Part shown: positions 10,293-19,214 of the stretch, piece after piece | How positions within the stretch are numbered: position 1 is the stretch's first letter | Layout: every line of letters starts with the position of its first letter | Assembly (NCBI RefSeq): GCF_001889025.1 | Contig: NZ_CP018154.1 | Location: 228,501 to 292,500, forward strand | DNA length: 64,000 nucleotides | Reading direction: 5' to 3' | Source: Sphingorhabdus lutea | Lineage (GTDB): Bacteria; Pseudomonadota; Alphaproteobacteria; Sphingomonadales; Sphingomonadaceae | Position numbers and translations under genes: made by a program | Notes under the pieces: generated by a model | The model's database searches: none | Seen by the model: the letters and a program-made list of their open reading frames with translations, nothing else | Told to the model about the DNA's origin: nothing

Positions 10293-11125
10293 TTTAACGG
10301 TGCAATCTTGACATCATATCCATTTAACAATGCCTGATATGCCTTTTCCTTACGTTCATTTATATATTTGGATTGCCAATCATCAATCAACCGCGCCTCT
10401 ATTTGCGATATGGGCGGAGAATAGGGCGGGCTTTGTTTGGCAATAAATATCACATGGTCGCCAAAACCCGACTGCACTGGTCCGGACCATTTGCCATGTG
10501 GTAATTTGGCCAATTGGTCGGCAAAAGCTTCGCCAAATTCGCGGTTGATATTTGCCGGATCGGCGCCATTTATTTTGCCGCGCAATGATGTGCGCTGCCC
10601 CACCTTATTTGGCTCAACACCGCCATTTAATTGGGCAATAATGGACGCAGCATCGTCATTTTTTCCTAATAATATTTGCTGAAAATCCCAAAATGGTCCA
10701 TTTTGATATTTGGCCTTATTCTCATTGTAAAATGCCTGTAATTGGGAATTAGTGGGCCGTTTATCTTCGGCCGCTTCCATCACCAAAACCTCCATTTTCG
10801 CGCGCATCCGCCGCCGAACAATCGGATCATCCTGATCCAAGCCCAAACGCAAAGCCTCCCGATAATATATTTCCTCGCGAATATAATCACGTATCAGCAT
10901 GTCCACCTCATCACGCGATGCGGGGCGGCCCATGGTGGCGGCGAAACCCTGTGCCAATATGGTCGCCTTTTCCTCGGTTACCTCAATTTTTCGGTCTTCG
11001 GGGCTCACATCATTTGACCCGCCCAAGATGAAAAATATCAATAATCCCAATATCATGAAATGCAGCAACGGCTCATTCGCCCATGATTTTATTTTATCCT
11101 TATGCGCAATTGCCCAATTCGGCAT
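10289..11125 (-). CDS. Membrane-anchored parvulin-type peptidyl-prolyl isomerase
   Basis: A 278-residue protein when started at the ATG at 11125, which has a GGGGGGA Shine-Dalgarno about 6 nt upstream; TTG at 11152 and ATG at 11131 are in-frame alternatives. A short cytoplasmic N-terminus is followed by one membrane anchor (LLHFMILGLLIFFILGG), a helical region with the SurA/PpiC-like segment VDMLIRDYIREEIYYREALRLGL, and a PpiC rotamase-like domain at about 115-225. It is expected to fold exported proteins in the periplasm. It is the first gene of a two-gene unit with the HupE/UreJ protein, an arrangement seen in other proteobacteria, which suggests it helps fold that protein. Confidence 0.8.
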   Translation of the reverse strand: MPNWAIAHKDKIKSWANEPLLHFMILGLLIFFILGGSNDVSPEDRKIEVTEEKATILAQGFAATMGRPASRDEVDMLIRDYIREEIYYREALRLGLDQDDPIVRRRMRAKMEVLVMEAAEDKRPTNSQLQAFYNENKAKYQNGPFWDFQQILLGKNDDAASIIAQLNGGVEPNKVGQRTSLRGKINGADPANINREFGEAFADQLAKLPHGKWSGPVQSGFGDHVIFIAKQSPPYSPPISQIEARLIDDWQSKYINERKEKAYQALLNGYDVKIAPLK

Positions 11126-11331
11126 CGCCATTCCCCCCATATAAATGCGCAAAAATATCGCACATTACTCTTCCCTCTTACAATCTATGTCGCATTTTGG
11201 CGCTTTGACAAGTGCTATGGCTTGACGAGACTATAATATTTCGGGCAATGGAGGATATATATTTCATCAACCGATTAACCCTGTGCCATCAGTGCCAAGG
11301 GATTTTGAATATTTTGATCAAGGATAAGATT

Positions 11332-12984
11332 ATGAGCGACAATGAAATTGCAAGAGAATCAATGGAATATGATGTTGTCATTGTCGGCGGCGGCCCTGCG
11401 GGGTTAAGCGCCGCTATCCGGTTGAAACAATTGGATGCCGATTTAACGGTATGCATCCTTGAAAAAGGATCGGAAATTGGGGCGCATATATTGTCCGGCG
11501 CGGTGGTTGATCCCATTGCCTTAGACGAGCTTTTCCCCGAATGGCGCGACATGGGTTGCCCCATGGCCGAAACCCCCGTTACTGAAAATCATCATTGGGT
11601 ACTGACCAAGGGAAAAAAATGGTCCATCCCCCATTTCACCACCCCAAAATGGATGCATAATAAGGGCACATATACAGGCAGTTTGGGCAGCATGTGCCGC
11701 TGGCTTGGTGAACAGGCAGAGGGATTGGGAGTGGAAATTTTCCCCGGATTTGCGGGCGCGGAGATTTTATATCATGAAAATGGGTCGGTAAAGGGCGTTG
11801 CCACCGGCGATATGGGAATTGCCAAGGATGGAAGCAAAAAAGCCGATTATCAGCCCGGCATGGAGCTGCACGCAAAATATACCCTGTTTGCGGAGGGCGC
11901 GCGCGGCCATTTGACCAAGCAATTAAAGGCAAAATTTGATTTAGAGGCCGATTGCCAGCCACAGGTTTATGGACTTGGCATGAAGGAATTATGGGATATT
12001 GACCCCGCCAAACATGTGCCAGGCCGTGTTATCCATACACAGGGGTGGCCATTGGATGACGCATGGGGCGGCGGATTTTTATATCATCAGGCGGGGGGTC
12101 AAGTTGCCTTGGGCTTTGTTGTCGCTTTGGATTATGAAAATCCGCACATGTTCCCATTTGAGGAATTTCAACGTTGGAAACAACATCCTGAAATCCGCGC
12201 TATTTTAGAAGGCGGCAAGCGTGTATCCTATGGCGCACGGGTGATTAACGAAGGCGGCATTCAATCTATCCCCAAATTGGCTTTTCCCGGCGGCGCGTTA
12301 ATTGGGTGCAGCGCAGGTTTTGTCAATGTGCCGCGCATTAAAGGCAGCCATACCGCCATGAAATCGGGCATGGTGGCCGCCGATAGCGTTAACCTTGCCA
12401 TATCATCGGGCCGCGCCAATGACGAAATGTCCGATTATCAAGAAGCAATTAATGACAGCTGGATTATTAAAGAATTAAAATTGGTGCAAAATGCCGAACC
12501 TGCCGTTGCCAAATTTGGCGGCGTATATGGCACGGTGTTGGCCGGAATTGATATGTGGATGCGCACATTGAAAATTGGCCTGCCCATTATGATGAAGCAT
12601 GAGGCGGATCATACCCATATGGGCCGCGCAGATATTTATCCCAAAATAAATTATCCCAAACCCGATGGCGTGATAAGTTTTGACCGTTTATCATCGGTTT
12701 TCCTATCCAATACCAATCATGAGGAAGACCAACCGGTCCATTTACAATTAAAGGATGAAAGCGTCCCGACCAGTATCAACCTGCCCTTATATGATGAGCC
12801 AGCACAAAGATATTGCCCCGCAGGCGTATATGAAATTGTTGATGCAGAAACATCCGACCCGCGCCTTGTCATCAATGCGCAAAATTGTGTTCATTGTAAA
12901 ACATGCGATATTAAAGACCCCACCCAAAATATAAATTGGGTTGTGCCTGAGGGCGGCGGCGGCCCCAATTATCCCAATATGTAA
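11332..12984 (+). CDS. Electron transfer flavoprotein-ubiquinone oxidoreductase
   Basis: Passes electrons from reduced ETF (from acyl-CoA and other dehydrogenases) to ubiquinone at the inner membrane. The 550-residue protein matches the family length. It has an N-terminal FAD-binding GGGPAGLSAAIRL motif near residue 20, a central ubiquinone-binding region, and a C-terminal [4Fe-4S] ferredoxin domain with four Cys (CPAGVYE and CVHCKTC) ending in the typical NWVVPEGGGGPNY. The ATG at 11332 is chosen because AAGGA lies 9 nt upstream and the family starts there; an in-frame extension upstream to 11212 has no such support. It appears to be monocistronic. Confidence 0.95.
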   Translation: MSDNEIARESMEYDVVIVGGGPAGLSAAIRLKQLDADLTVCILEKGSEIGAHILSGAVVDPIALDELFPEWRDMGCPMAETPVTENHHWVLTKGKKWSIPHFTTPKWMHNKGTYTGSLGSMCRWLGEQAEGLGVEIFPGFAGAEILYHENGSVKGVATGDMGIAKDGSKKADYQPGMELHAKYTLFAEGARGHLTKQLKAKFDLEADCQPQVYGLGMKELWDIDPAKHVPGRVIHTQGWPLDDAWGGGFLYHQAGGQVALGFVVALDYENPHMFPFEEFQRWKQHPEIRAILEGGKRVSYGARVINEGGIQSIPKLAFPGGALIGCSAGFVNVPRIKGSHTAMKSGMVAADSVNLAISSGRANDEMSDYQEAINDSWIIKELKLVQNAEPAVAKFGGVYGTVLAGIDMWMRTLKIGLPIMMKHEADHTHMGRADIYPKINYPKPDGVISFDRLSSVFLSNTNHEEDQPVHLQLKDESVPTSINLPLYDEPAQRYCPAGVYEIVDAETSDPRLVINAQNCVHCKTCDIKDPTQNINWVVPEGGGGPNYPNM

Positions 12985-13002
12985 TTTTTTATATTCTTGT
13001 AA

Positions 13003-13029
13003 CCTTATTCATTTTACCGATGAATAAGG
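13003..13029. other. Perfect 10-bp inverted repeat between ETF-QO and DoxX genes
   Basis: CCTTATTCAT and ATGAATAAGG flank a 7-nt loop. There is no T-run after it in either direction, so it is a weak terminator candidate and might instead be an attenuator, an mRNA-stabilising hairpin or an operator for the DoxX-like gene. Confidence 0.45.
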
Positions 13030-13062
13030 GGACGAGATATAAATTTTATAAAGGAAAAACCC

Positions 13063-13485
13063 ATGGGCAAGGCATATAGTCTGTTATTTTTGCGCGTATC
13101 AACGGGCCTACTCACCATTATATGGGGGTTGATAAAGGTGATGAAACCCGATGCAGGTGTTGGTGTTGCCAATAAATATTATGGCGGCGTTGGCGCGATG
13201 GATGCATTGCAAATGCCGTGGGGCATTGTCCAAATTATCATCGGACTATTGGTGATTTTGGGTCTTTTTCGAAAAATAAGCTATGGGCTGCATGCATTGA
13301 TGCTGTGCCTTGGCGCGGCGGCGATTTGGAAATATTTGGCTGATCCATTTGGCCTATATTTATTGGAAGAAGGCAAGAATCAGATATTATTCTTCCCCTC
13401 GCTTACCGTGGCGGCGGCGACGCTGGTCATGTTGGCATTTTTGGATGAGGACCGCCTGTCGCTTGACCATAAACGCGCCAAATAA
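13063..13485 (+). CDS. DoxX-like small membrane protein
   Basis: A 140-residue protein with four predicted membrane helices: residues about 5-25, 50-70, 75-92 and 110-130. The N-terminal LLFLRVSTGLLTIIWGLIKV resembles the DoxX/MauE-type membrane fold. AAGGA lies 8 nt before the ATG. DoxX-like proteins take part in quinone- or thiol-linked redox processes in some organisms, but the function here is not determined. A long inverted repeat separates it from the ETF-QO gene. Confidence 0.7.
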   Translation: MGKAYSLLFLRVSTGLLTIIWGLIKVMKPDAGVGVANKYYGGVGAMDALQMPWGIVQIIIGLLVILGLFRKISYGLHALMLCLGAAAIWKYLADPFGLYLLEEGKNQILFFPSLTVAAATLVMLAFLDEDRLSLDHKRAK

Positions 13486-13632
13486 TCCTCTAATCATCTT
13501 AAAAATTAACGCTTAAATCGGCCAAGTCATTGTTAATTTTGAATCTATATTAAATTATGTTATCATCCTTTTTGGGAAGGAACAGGATAATTTCCTGTGG
13601 GCGCATCCGACATTTTTTGTAAGGAGGCAAAA

Positions 13633-13800
13633 TTGAAAAAAGATGGTGATAAAATAGAGGTTGATGAGGAAGAAGCCAGTGGCGGGGTAAAGGAACATGG
13701 CGTTCGCTATGTACTTGCCATATCCTTGGTTCTTGTCGTGATTGTCCTGTCGCTAAGCTGGATTATTCCGGCATTGATGAAACCCACCGGTACGGGATAG
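13633..13800 (+). CDS. 55-residue single-pass membrane peptide, TTG start
   Basis: The start is taken as TTG at 13633 because a full AAGGAGG lies 5 nt upstream; a GTG at 13597 would give a 67-residue form without a good ribosome site. The product has a charged N-terminus (KKDGDKIEVDEEEASGG), one hydrophobic helix (YVLAISLVLVVIVLSLSWIIPAL) and a short tail. A strong hairpin terminator follows 31 bp downstream. I do not recognise the family. Its small size and single helix suit a regulatory or assembly peptide of a membrane complex, which is inference. Confidence 0.65.
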   Translation: MKKDGDKIEVDEEEASGGVKEHGVRYVLAISLVLVVIVLSLSWIIPALMKPTGTG

Positions 13801-13830
13801 GTGTTTTTATTGGGTCATAATAGGTCAATA

Positions 13831-13859
13831 AAAAAGGCAGGCCATTGGCCCGCCTTTTT
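13831..13859. terminator. Bidirectional rho-independent terminator
   Basis: AAAAAGGC-A-GGCC and GGCC-C-GCCTTTTT pair around an ATT loop with one mismatch, giving a T-run on both strands. It ends the small membrane-peptide gene from the left and the sulfoquinovose operon from the right. Confidence 0.85.
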
Positions 13860-13911
13860 CTGTCCTTAAACTTTCTTACCTTTTGGTAAATTGGTGCGAC
13901 CCAAAGTTTAA

Positions 13912-15009
13912 TTAAAATTTCAATGGCCCATGTTCAATATGGGGCAATACATGGCGTGAGAATAAATCACATTCTGCGGCATGGGGATATCCGGACAAAA
14001 TAAACGCCTCAATCCCTGCATCCTGATATGCTTTTAATTTTTTCAGAACCTGATCAGGATCGCCGACAATTGCGGCGCCGCAGCCCGAACGTGCACGGCC
14101 AATACCCGTCCATAAATTATCCTCTACAAAGCCATCGCCGCCCGCTGCACCGCGAAGCTCCGCCTGACGCTGCACCCCGTAATTTTTGGCATCCAGCGAT
14201 TTATTGCGAATGGCATCGCCGGTTTCACTATCCAATTTTGACAATAAACGATCGGCATAGGCACGCGCCTCTTCCTCCGTTTCGCGTACAATCACATGGG
14301 CACGATAGCCAAATTTCATGGTGCGGCCATATTTTGCGGCCCGCGCCGTAATATCAGCAATATTTTCCTTCACCTTATCCATGGTGTCGGGCCACATTAA
14401 ATATACATCACATGCCTCTGCGGCTGCTTCGCGCGCTTCATGGCTTAATCCACCAAAATATAGCGGCGGGCATTTGCCCGAACGGGTCGCGATACGCGGC
14501 GGTTCAACCTCCAATTGATAAAATTCACCCTGATGGTTTAAATATTCACCCGCCAACATGGTTTTAAGGATTTTCATCACCTCCACCGTGCGGGCATAGC
14601 GCGGGGCGCTATCCATATTTTCACCAGGCATGGGCGATGAAATAATATTCACGTTCAAACGGCCCGATGTGCCGTCGCTATTTGCACCCAAAATTTGGTC
14701 CAATGTGGCAATACGGCGGGCCAATTGTGGTGGCCAATCTTCGCCAATACGTACCGCCCAAAGCAGTTTTAAACGTTCCAAAAATGGCGCAATGGCCGCC
14801 GCAAATATGGTGGTATCAATGCCCAATTGATAACCAGAGGGCAGCAATATATTGTCATATCCGCCCTTTTCCGCTGTCATCACAATATTACGGCAATGTT
14901 CCCAGCTGGATTGCAGGGCCGGATCAACCTGTCCCAAAAATTCATAATCATCGTCGCATAGCGCCGAAAACCAGCTTATCTCGCATTGTTTTTTCACATT
15001 CTCACTCAT
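13912..15009 (-). CDS. Flavin-dependent sulfonate monooxygenase, probable sulfoquinovose monooxygenase (SmoC-type)
   Basis: A 365-residue bacterial luciferase-like (LLM) monooxygenase of the SsuD type. Such enzymes use FMNH2 and O2 to cleave a C-S bond and release sulfite and an aldehyde; with sulfoquinovose the product would be 6-oxo-glucose. The residues that bind the sulfonate in E. coli SsuD are all present: W206 (SsuD W196), R236 and H238 (SsuD R226, H228, in FGYRAHVIVRET), R307 (SsuD R297) and Y341 (SsuD Y331, in ILSGYPH). It is the last gene of a minus-strand operon after the sulfoquinovosidase, LacI regulator and aldo/keto reductase; its ATG overlaps the reductase stop by 4 bp. The FMN reductase needed for activity is in the neighbouring plus-strand operon. 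The sulfonate class is well supported; SQ as substrate comes from context. Confidence 0.85.
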   Translation of the reverse strand: MSENVKKQCEISWFSALCDDDYEFLGQVDPALQSSWEHCRNIVMTAEKGGYDNILLPSGYQLGIDTTIFAAAIAPFLERLKLLWAVRIGEDWPPQLARRIATLDQILGANSDGTSGRLNVNIISSPMPGENMDSAPRYARTVEVMKILKTMLAGEYLNHQGEFYQLEVEPPRIATRSGKCPPLYFGGLSHEAREAAAEACDVYLMWPDTMDKVKENIADITARAAKYGRTMKFGYRAHVIVRETEEEARAYADRLLSKLDSETGDAIRNKSLDAKNYGVQRQAELRGAAGGDGFVEDNLWTGIGRARSGCGAAIVGDPDQVLKKLKAYQDAGIEAFILSGYPHAAECDLFSRHVLPHIEHGPLKF

Positions 15010-15914
15010 GGTAAAGCAACTCCTCTAGCAGCGACCAGCACATCATACCAATCATTCCGCGTCCATTTTACATTCAAACTTTCCATCGCCTCGGCAATGC
15101 GTTCCACCCGCTGTGACCCGATAATCGGGATGATGCGTGCAGGATGCGCCATAATCCAGCTATATGCCGCCGATGTGCGCGACACGCCCTGTTCATTTGC
15201 AACCCTGTCCAATACAGCAACCACCGCTTTTTCACGGTCATTTTGCGGATCGGCAATCCGCCCGCCGCCAAGGGGCGACCATGCCATTATTTTCATGCCC
15301 AATCGCATTGCCTGATCCAATTCGCCATTTTCGGCAATATCAATGCGAAGGGGTGAAAATTCGGGCTGGGTTGTTGCAATGGGAATGGTCAGAAAATGGT
15401 TTAACGCCTCTATCTGCGCCTGTGTCATGTTCGACACGCCCAAATTCAAAAATTTGCCTGCCTTATGCGCATTTTCCAATGTGCGCGCCAATTCCTGTGG
15501 ATGGGTTAAAATATCTGGACGGTGGATTTGCCATAAATCCATTTGCTCCACACCCATGCGGGTTAAGGATGCGTCCATCGCCTTTGCCAGATAATCTGCG
15601 CTGCTGTCATATGGGATGGGCGGCATAATCCCGCCCTTGCTGGCCAAGAACATCCGGTCCCGTAATGATGCATCACGGGCAAAAACCTTGCCCAATAATG
15701 TTTCAGAATCGCCAAAACCATCATTGCCGTTAAACCCGTAAATATCGGCTGTATCGAACAGGGTGATGCCTGCTTCCAATGCACCATTTACCAATTTTTC
15801 CGCCGCATCGACATCATCGCCAACAAAACGCCACATGCCCCATGCTATGGGGGATAAGGCGATTTTACTATCGCCCAAATGATGCGGGGCCGGGGAGGGT
15901 AGATATTGGTTCAT
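15006..15914 (-). CDS. Aldo/keto reductase, probable 6-oxo-glucose reductase (SmoB-type)
   Basis: A 302-residue YdhF-like aldo/keto reductase with the complete catalytic tetrad D54, Y59 (FDTADIYG), K93 (ASKGG) and H131 (WQIHRPD). The cofactor region contains MAWSPLGGG and IPIIGSQRVERI. In the described sulfo-SMO pathway of Agrobacterium an NADPH-dependent AKR reduces 6-oxo-glucose to glucose; this protein shares the family, the IHRPD and AWSPLGGG motifs and the C-terminal pattern as I remember them. AGGAAAA precedes the ATG. It overlaps the downstream monooxygenase gene by 4 bp and follows the LacI gene by 39 bp, so coupled expression is likely. Substrate is inferred from context. Confidence 0.8.
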   Translation of the reverse strand: MNQYLPSPAPHHLGDSKIALSPIAWGMWRFVGDDVDAAEKLVNGALEAGITLFDTADIYGFNGNDGFGDSETLLGKVFARDASLRDRMFLASKGGIMPPIPYDSSADYLAKAMDASLTRMGVEQMDLWQIHRPDILTHPQELARTLENAHKAGKFLNLGVSNMTQAQIEALNHFLTIPIATTQPEFSPLRIDIAENGELDQAMRLGMKIMAWSPLGGGRIADPQNDREKAVVAVLDRVANEQGVSRTSAAYSWIMAHPARIIPIIGSQRVERIAEAMESLNVKWTRNDWYDVLVAARGVALP

Positions 15915-15953
15915 ATATTTTCCTGACTATTGATATTTTTATTTGTTAGATTT

Positions 15954-16961
15954 TCATTTTATATTATTTTTTATGACAGATTTTCGTTGCACCAATTGAT
16001 GCACCAAACGTTGATGGCTTATCTCATCCCCCTTTAACAACAGGTCCGCCGCACGAAAGCCAAGGTCAAACATTGGTTGGTGAATGGTGGTCAATGGCGG
16101 CCAAACGGTCCGCGCCATGGTGGTATCGTCAAATCCCGCAACCGATAATTTTTGCGGCAAAGAAATGCCTCTATCATGTGCCTCTGCCAAAACGCCTGCG
16201 GCCATGTCATCATTACTGGCAAAAATGGCCGTTGGTGGATGCTTCATATCCAAAAAATATTTGCCCGCACGAACGCCGCTATCAAAATCAAATTGCCCCT
16301 CGGCCACCAATTGCGGTTCAAATGCAATGCCCGCACGGTCCAGCGCACGGCGATACCCAAATTGCCGATCATTGGATGCCATATGATTTTGATGGCCGGT
16401 GATAAACCCAATTCGGCGATGACCAAAATTGATCAAATGGCTGGTCATATCGTCGGCGGCCTGTGCATCATCCATAAATACCGATGATGTCATGGCATGA
16501 TTTGTGCCGGGGGAAATACGCACAAATGGTGTGCCCATCCCCTCCAACACGCGCAAGACAGCATCGCAATCGGTCACGGGGGAAGATAAAATTACGCCGT
16601 CCATATGCGCCTCTTTCACCAATGCGGCAACCTGTGCGCCAACATCTGGATCATCAACATTGACCGGCTGTGCCAATAAACGCACCTTGCCCTCATGGCA
16701 TCTTTCCCAACATCCCGATTGAATTTGATGCATATAATAGGGGCTGTGATTATCATATATTAACGCAATTTGACCCGATTTTGTTCCGGCCAGCACACGT
16801 GCGGCCATATTGGGCCGAAAATCAAGCTGCGCCATTGCATCCTCAACCTTTTTACGGGTCGCGTCGCTGACATATTGATGATCGTTCAACACGCGGCTGA
16901 CTGTTTTTACAGACACCCCCGCCAATGCAGAAACATCGCGGATATTTGACCGTTCAGCCAT
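15954..16961 (-). CDS. LacI family transcriptional repressor of the sulfoquinovose locus
   Basis: A 335-residue protein when started at the ATG at 16961, which has GGGGAG 4 nt upstream; the in-frame extension to 17129 lies inside the upstream gene and lacks support. The N-terminal helix-turn-helix has the LacI signature (IRDVSALAGVSVKTVSRVLN) and a hinge with AARVLAGTKSG. A periplasmic-binding-protein-like sensor domain follows (ASNDDMAAGVLAEAHDRGI, VAGFDDTTMARTVWPPLTTI). The start overlaps the sulfoquinovosidase stop by 8 bp. It probably senses SQ, SQ-glycerol or a pathway intermediate and binds the 19-bp motif present at 19082 and 23383. Confidence 0.9.
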   Translation of the reverse strand: MAERSNIRDVSALAGVSVKTVSRVLNDHQYVSDATRKKVEDAMAQLDFRPNMAARVLAGTKSGQIALIYDNHSPYYMHQIQSGCWERCHEGKVRLLAQPVNVDDPDVGAQVAALVKEAHMDGVILSSPVTDCDAVLRVLEGMGTPFVRISPGTNHAMTSSVFMDDAQAADDMTSHLINFGHRRIGFITGHQNHMASNDRQFGYRRALDRAGIAFEPQLVAEGQFDFDSGVRAGKYFLDMKHPPTAIFASNDDMAAGVLAEAHDRGISLPQKLSVAGFDDTTMARTVWPPLTTIHQPMFDLGFRAADLLLKGDEISHQRLVHQLVQRKSVIKNNIK

Positions 16962-19023
16962 ATTTCTCCCCTTGATTTTCACTGTTCCGTGCAGAGCATA
17001 GTCCAGCAAAGAGTTGAGAAAAAGTGCTATTTTCTTTATAAAATACGGGCGGTTCACCATAGGGAGAGGCAACATCATGCCAACCAGAAGTAAATTTTTT
17101 ACCCGACCATAAATGCACCCAATTTTCACCAGCGGGCAGATATAATTTTCGGCTAAATTGATCCGCCTCTATTATGGGGGCGACCAGCATATCTGTGCCA
17201 TATAAATATTGATCCTGCATGTCGCCTACTTCACTATCATCTGGATAATGTAGGAAAAGCGGGCGTTGCAGGGGAAGGCCATCTTTAACAGCCTGATCGC
17301 TCATAAATCGAACATAGGGGGCAAGCGCCAAATGCACCCGCGACATGGCGGCGAAATGCGACAATAAGTCATCATTGCTATCATATTGCAGATTATCATC
17401 GGGCCGATTGCCCTCATGCGAACGCATTACCGGTGTAAATGCGCCAAGTTCGGCCCAGCGTTTCATTAAATCGGCCGTGCGAATATTACCGTGCAGCGAA
17501 GTATAGCCGCCCACATCATGATGGCTATATGCATTGCCGACAAGCCCCGCAGAAAGCGCCGCAGTGATTACCGTGCCAATGCCGTCATGGCGGGAAAAAT
17601 CAACACATTGGTCGCCCGCCCATAAAAGCGGGCAATGCGCCTGAACCCCGCTTGCCCCCGCGCGCATAAAAAAGACAATATCATCGCGGCCGCGCGATTT
17701 TACTGCCATATCATTTACTTTGGCCCATAATAATGGCCATAAATTATGCGCCTCCATCGGGTCGCTGCCATCATGAAGGCGCAAATCAATGGGCAGATAT
17801 TCACCAAAATCGGCCATCCATCCCGACAGGCCAAAATCAATCATTTGCTTCGCGATAATTTCCTCGGCAAACCATTTTTGGGTTTCAGGACGCGTAAAAT
17901 CCACCACGCCGCAATCAAATTGCCCAAAATCCACCAAATATGGCTCATCATCATGCAGGTTTAACGCCAAATGACCGCCCGACTTCGCCTCAGCAAATTG
18001 TGCGGCATCCACCGCAATATAGGGGTTAACATATCCCAAGAAACGGATATTTTTTTCGGCCAATTCCTTTATCCGATTAGGCAAATCGGGATATCTTGCC
18101 TCATTCCACGACCAATTCCAAAATAATCGGCGACCAAAATCGGTTTGCCTTATCCCGACCCAATCTTCACACCATAAACCCGAAATGGCGGTGCCAGCAT
18201 CGGCAAATTTTTCCAAACGGGCAAAGCTATTATCGCCATCTTTCAATCCAATTATCGCGCCGCCAATTGCCCAATTGGGCAATGCAGGTTGCCGGCCAAA
18301 ATATTGCGCCAATTGTCCAACGATAGACAATTGATTTTCGCCCATGAATAATTTGATATTTAACTCATTATTCCAATATGTTATTTTATGACTATCGCGC
18401 GATGTAAAATCCATCTCTGCATAGGCCGTGCCATCAATATGACAGGCATAATGACGATCGGAAATAAATGTCGGCTGCGGATAATTGCTGGTCCAATAAT
18501 CACCACCCGCCATGCCGTCGGCGTCCATAATTTTTGTTAATTCGGTCGATTTGTCACGGCCAACCCCCGGCTCGCTGGTCCAAATGGGAAAATTGCGCCC
18601 GCGCAGATTTAAATAGCTCATCTGCTCCCCACCACCATATATATGCTCATTTTCCAGAGCATTAAGTGACATGACGATTCGGTTTATTTCTGGGTTGCTC
18701 GCCTTTATATTGAGTGTAAAATAGCCATCCTGCTGCTCTAATTGTAAAATAATGGACTGGCCGTCATCTTCGCCCGATCCAGCCTTATTTAAAAGGGTGA
18801 CGCGCTGCGCCTCGCAATTTTGGACGATATAGGGCGAATATACCGATTTTAATGTATCGGCGATTTTGAAATTCCCGCGCACCATTTCAACATCTTCATC
18901 ACCAATGGCAATGGTGAATGCAGGCGATTTTTCACGATGCGACAAAAGGCACAACTGCCCCAACATCAAATCGAAACCATTGTCTAATGCCCTAAATTCT
19001 GCCATTTTTAATGTTGAAGACAC
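16954..19023 (-). CDS. Sulfoquinovosidase, GH31 (YihQ-type)
   Basis: Hydrolyses alpha-sulfoquinovosides such as SQ-glycerol to sulfoquinovose and an alcohol. The 689-residue length matches E. coli YihQ. The catalytic nucleophile is D405 (GWMADFGEYLP) and the acid/base is D471 (WAGDQCVDF). Residues that recognise the sulfonate line up: R299 and W302 (FGRRLFWNW; YihQ R301, W304) and Y507 (DVGGYTSL; YihQ Y508). K261 and E286 replace the two Gln of E. coli, giving the K-E-R-W-Y set described for Agrobacterium-type sulfoquinovosidases, as I recall. No signal peptide is seen, so it acts in the cytoplasm. The start is GTG at 19023 with GGGGAA about 9 nt upstream; ATG at 19005 is possible. First gene of a four-gene operon. 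Confidence 0.93.
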   Translation of the reverse strand: MSSTLKMAEFRALDNGFDLMLGQLCLLSHREKSPAFTIAIGDEDVEMVRGNFKIADTLKSVYSPYIVQNCEAQRVTLLNKAGSGEDDGQSIILQLEQQDGYFTLNIKASNPEINRIVMSLNALENEHIYGGGEQMSYLNLRGRNFPIWTSEPGVGRDKSTELTKIMDADGMAGGDYWTSNYPQPTFISDRHYACHIDGTAYAEMDFTSRDSHKITYWNNELNIKLFMGENQLSIVGQLAQYFGRQPALPNWAIGGAIIGLKDGDNSFARLEKFADAGTAISGLWCEDWVGIRQTDFGRRLFWNWSWNEARYPDLPNRIKELAEKNIRFLGYVNPYIAVDAAQFAEAKSGGHLALNLHDDEPYLVDFGQFDCGVVDFTRPETQKWFAEEIIAKQMIDFGLSGWMADFGEYLPIDLRLHDGSDPMEAHNLWPLLWAKVNDMAVKSRGRDDIVFFMRAGASGVQAHCPLLWAGDQCVDFSRHDGIGTVITAALSAGLVGNAYSHHDVGGYTSLHGNIRTADLMKRWAELGAFTPVMRSHEGNRPDDNLQYDSNDDLLSHFAAMSRVHLALAPYVRFMSDQAVKDGLPLQRPLFLHYPDDSEVGDMQDQYLYGTDMLVAPIIEADQFSRKLYLPAGENWVHLWSGKKFTSGWHDVASPYGEPPVFYKENSTFSQLFAGLCSARNSENQGEKYG

Positions 19024-19081
19024 GCTATTTTATTCCCCATTTCCCCGATTATTATGTTGCCATAGTGCAACAGTAATTGCG

Positions 19082-19100
19082 TATGACACCGCTTGACATA
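19082..19100. promoter_or_regulatory. Candidate LacI-family operator 1
   Basis: TATGACACCGCTTGACATA is an imperfect palindrome (TATG-n-CA ... TG-n-CATA). A copy differing at two central positions lies at 23383-23401. It sits between the divergent sulfoquinovosidase and receptor genes and overlaps the putative -35 box of the receptor promoter, so bound repressor would block transcription. Confidence 0.7.
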
Positions 19101-19122
19101 ACAATCTATACCGCTCTATGCA
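19093..19122 (+). promoter_or_regulatory. Putative sigma70 promoter of the TonB-dependent receptor
   Basis: TTGACA at 19093-19098 and TATGCA at 19117-19122 are separated by 18 bp, 93 bp before the receptor ATG. On the other strand TTGCAT and TATGTC with a 17-bp gap could serve the sulfoquinovosidase operon. Both overlap operator 1. Confidence 0.55.
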
Positions 19123-19214
19123 AGTATCGAGAAATGAATAAGCGAAAAAAAGTTTATCCATCTCGATTAAGATAGAAACGGAAAAACCGTATAACATTTT
19201 TTTAGGAGGAACGA

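Noticed and set aside
11212..11331. Upstream extension of ETF-QO by 40 residues
   Set aside because: No ribosome site, no family similarity, and the ATG at 11332 has AAGGA at proper spacing.
19055..19072. Palindrome TGTTGC-CATAGT-GCAACA as the LacI operator
   Set aside because: It is a good inverted repeat, but I see it only in the sulfoquinovosidase-receptor intergenic region and not before the MFS or exporter genes. The 19-bp shared motif is better supported.
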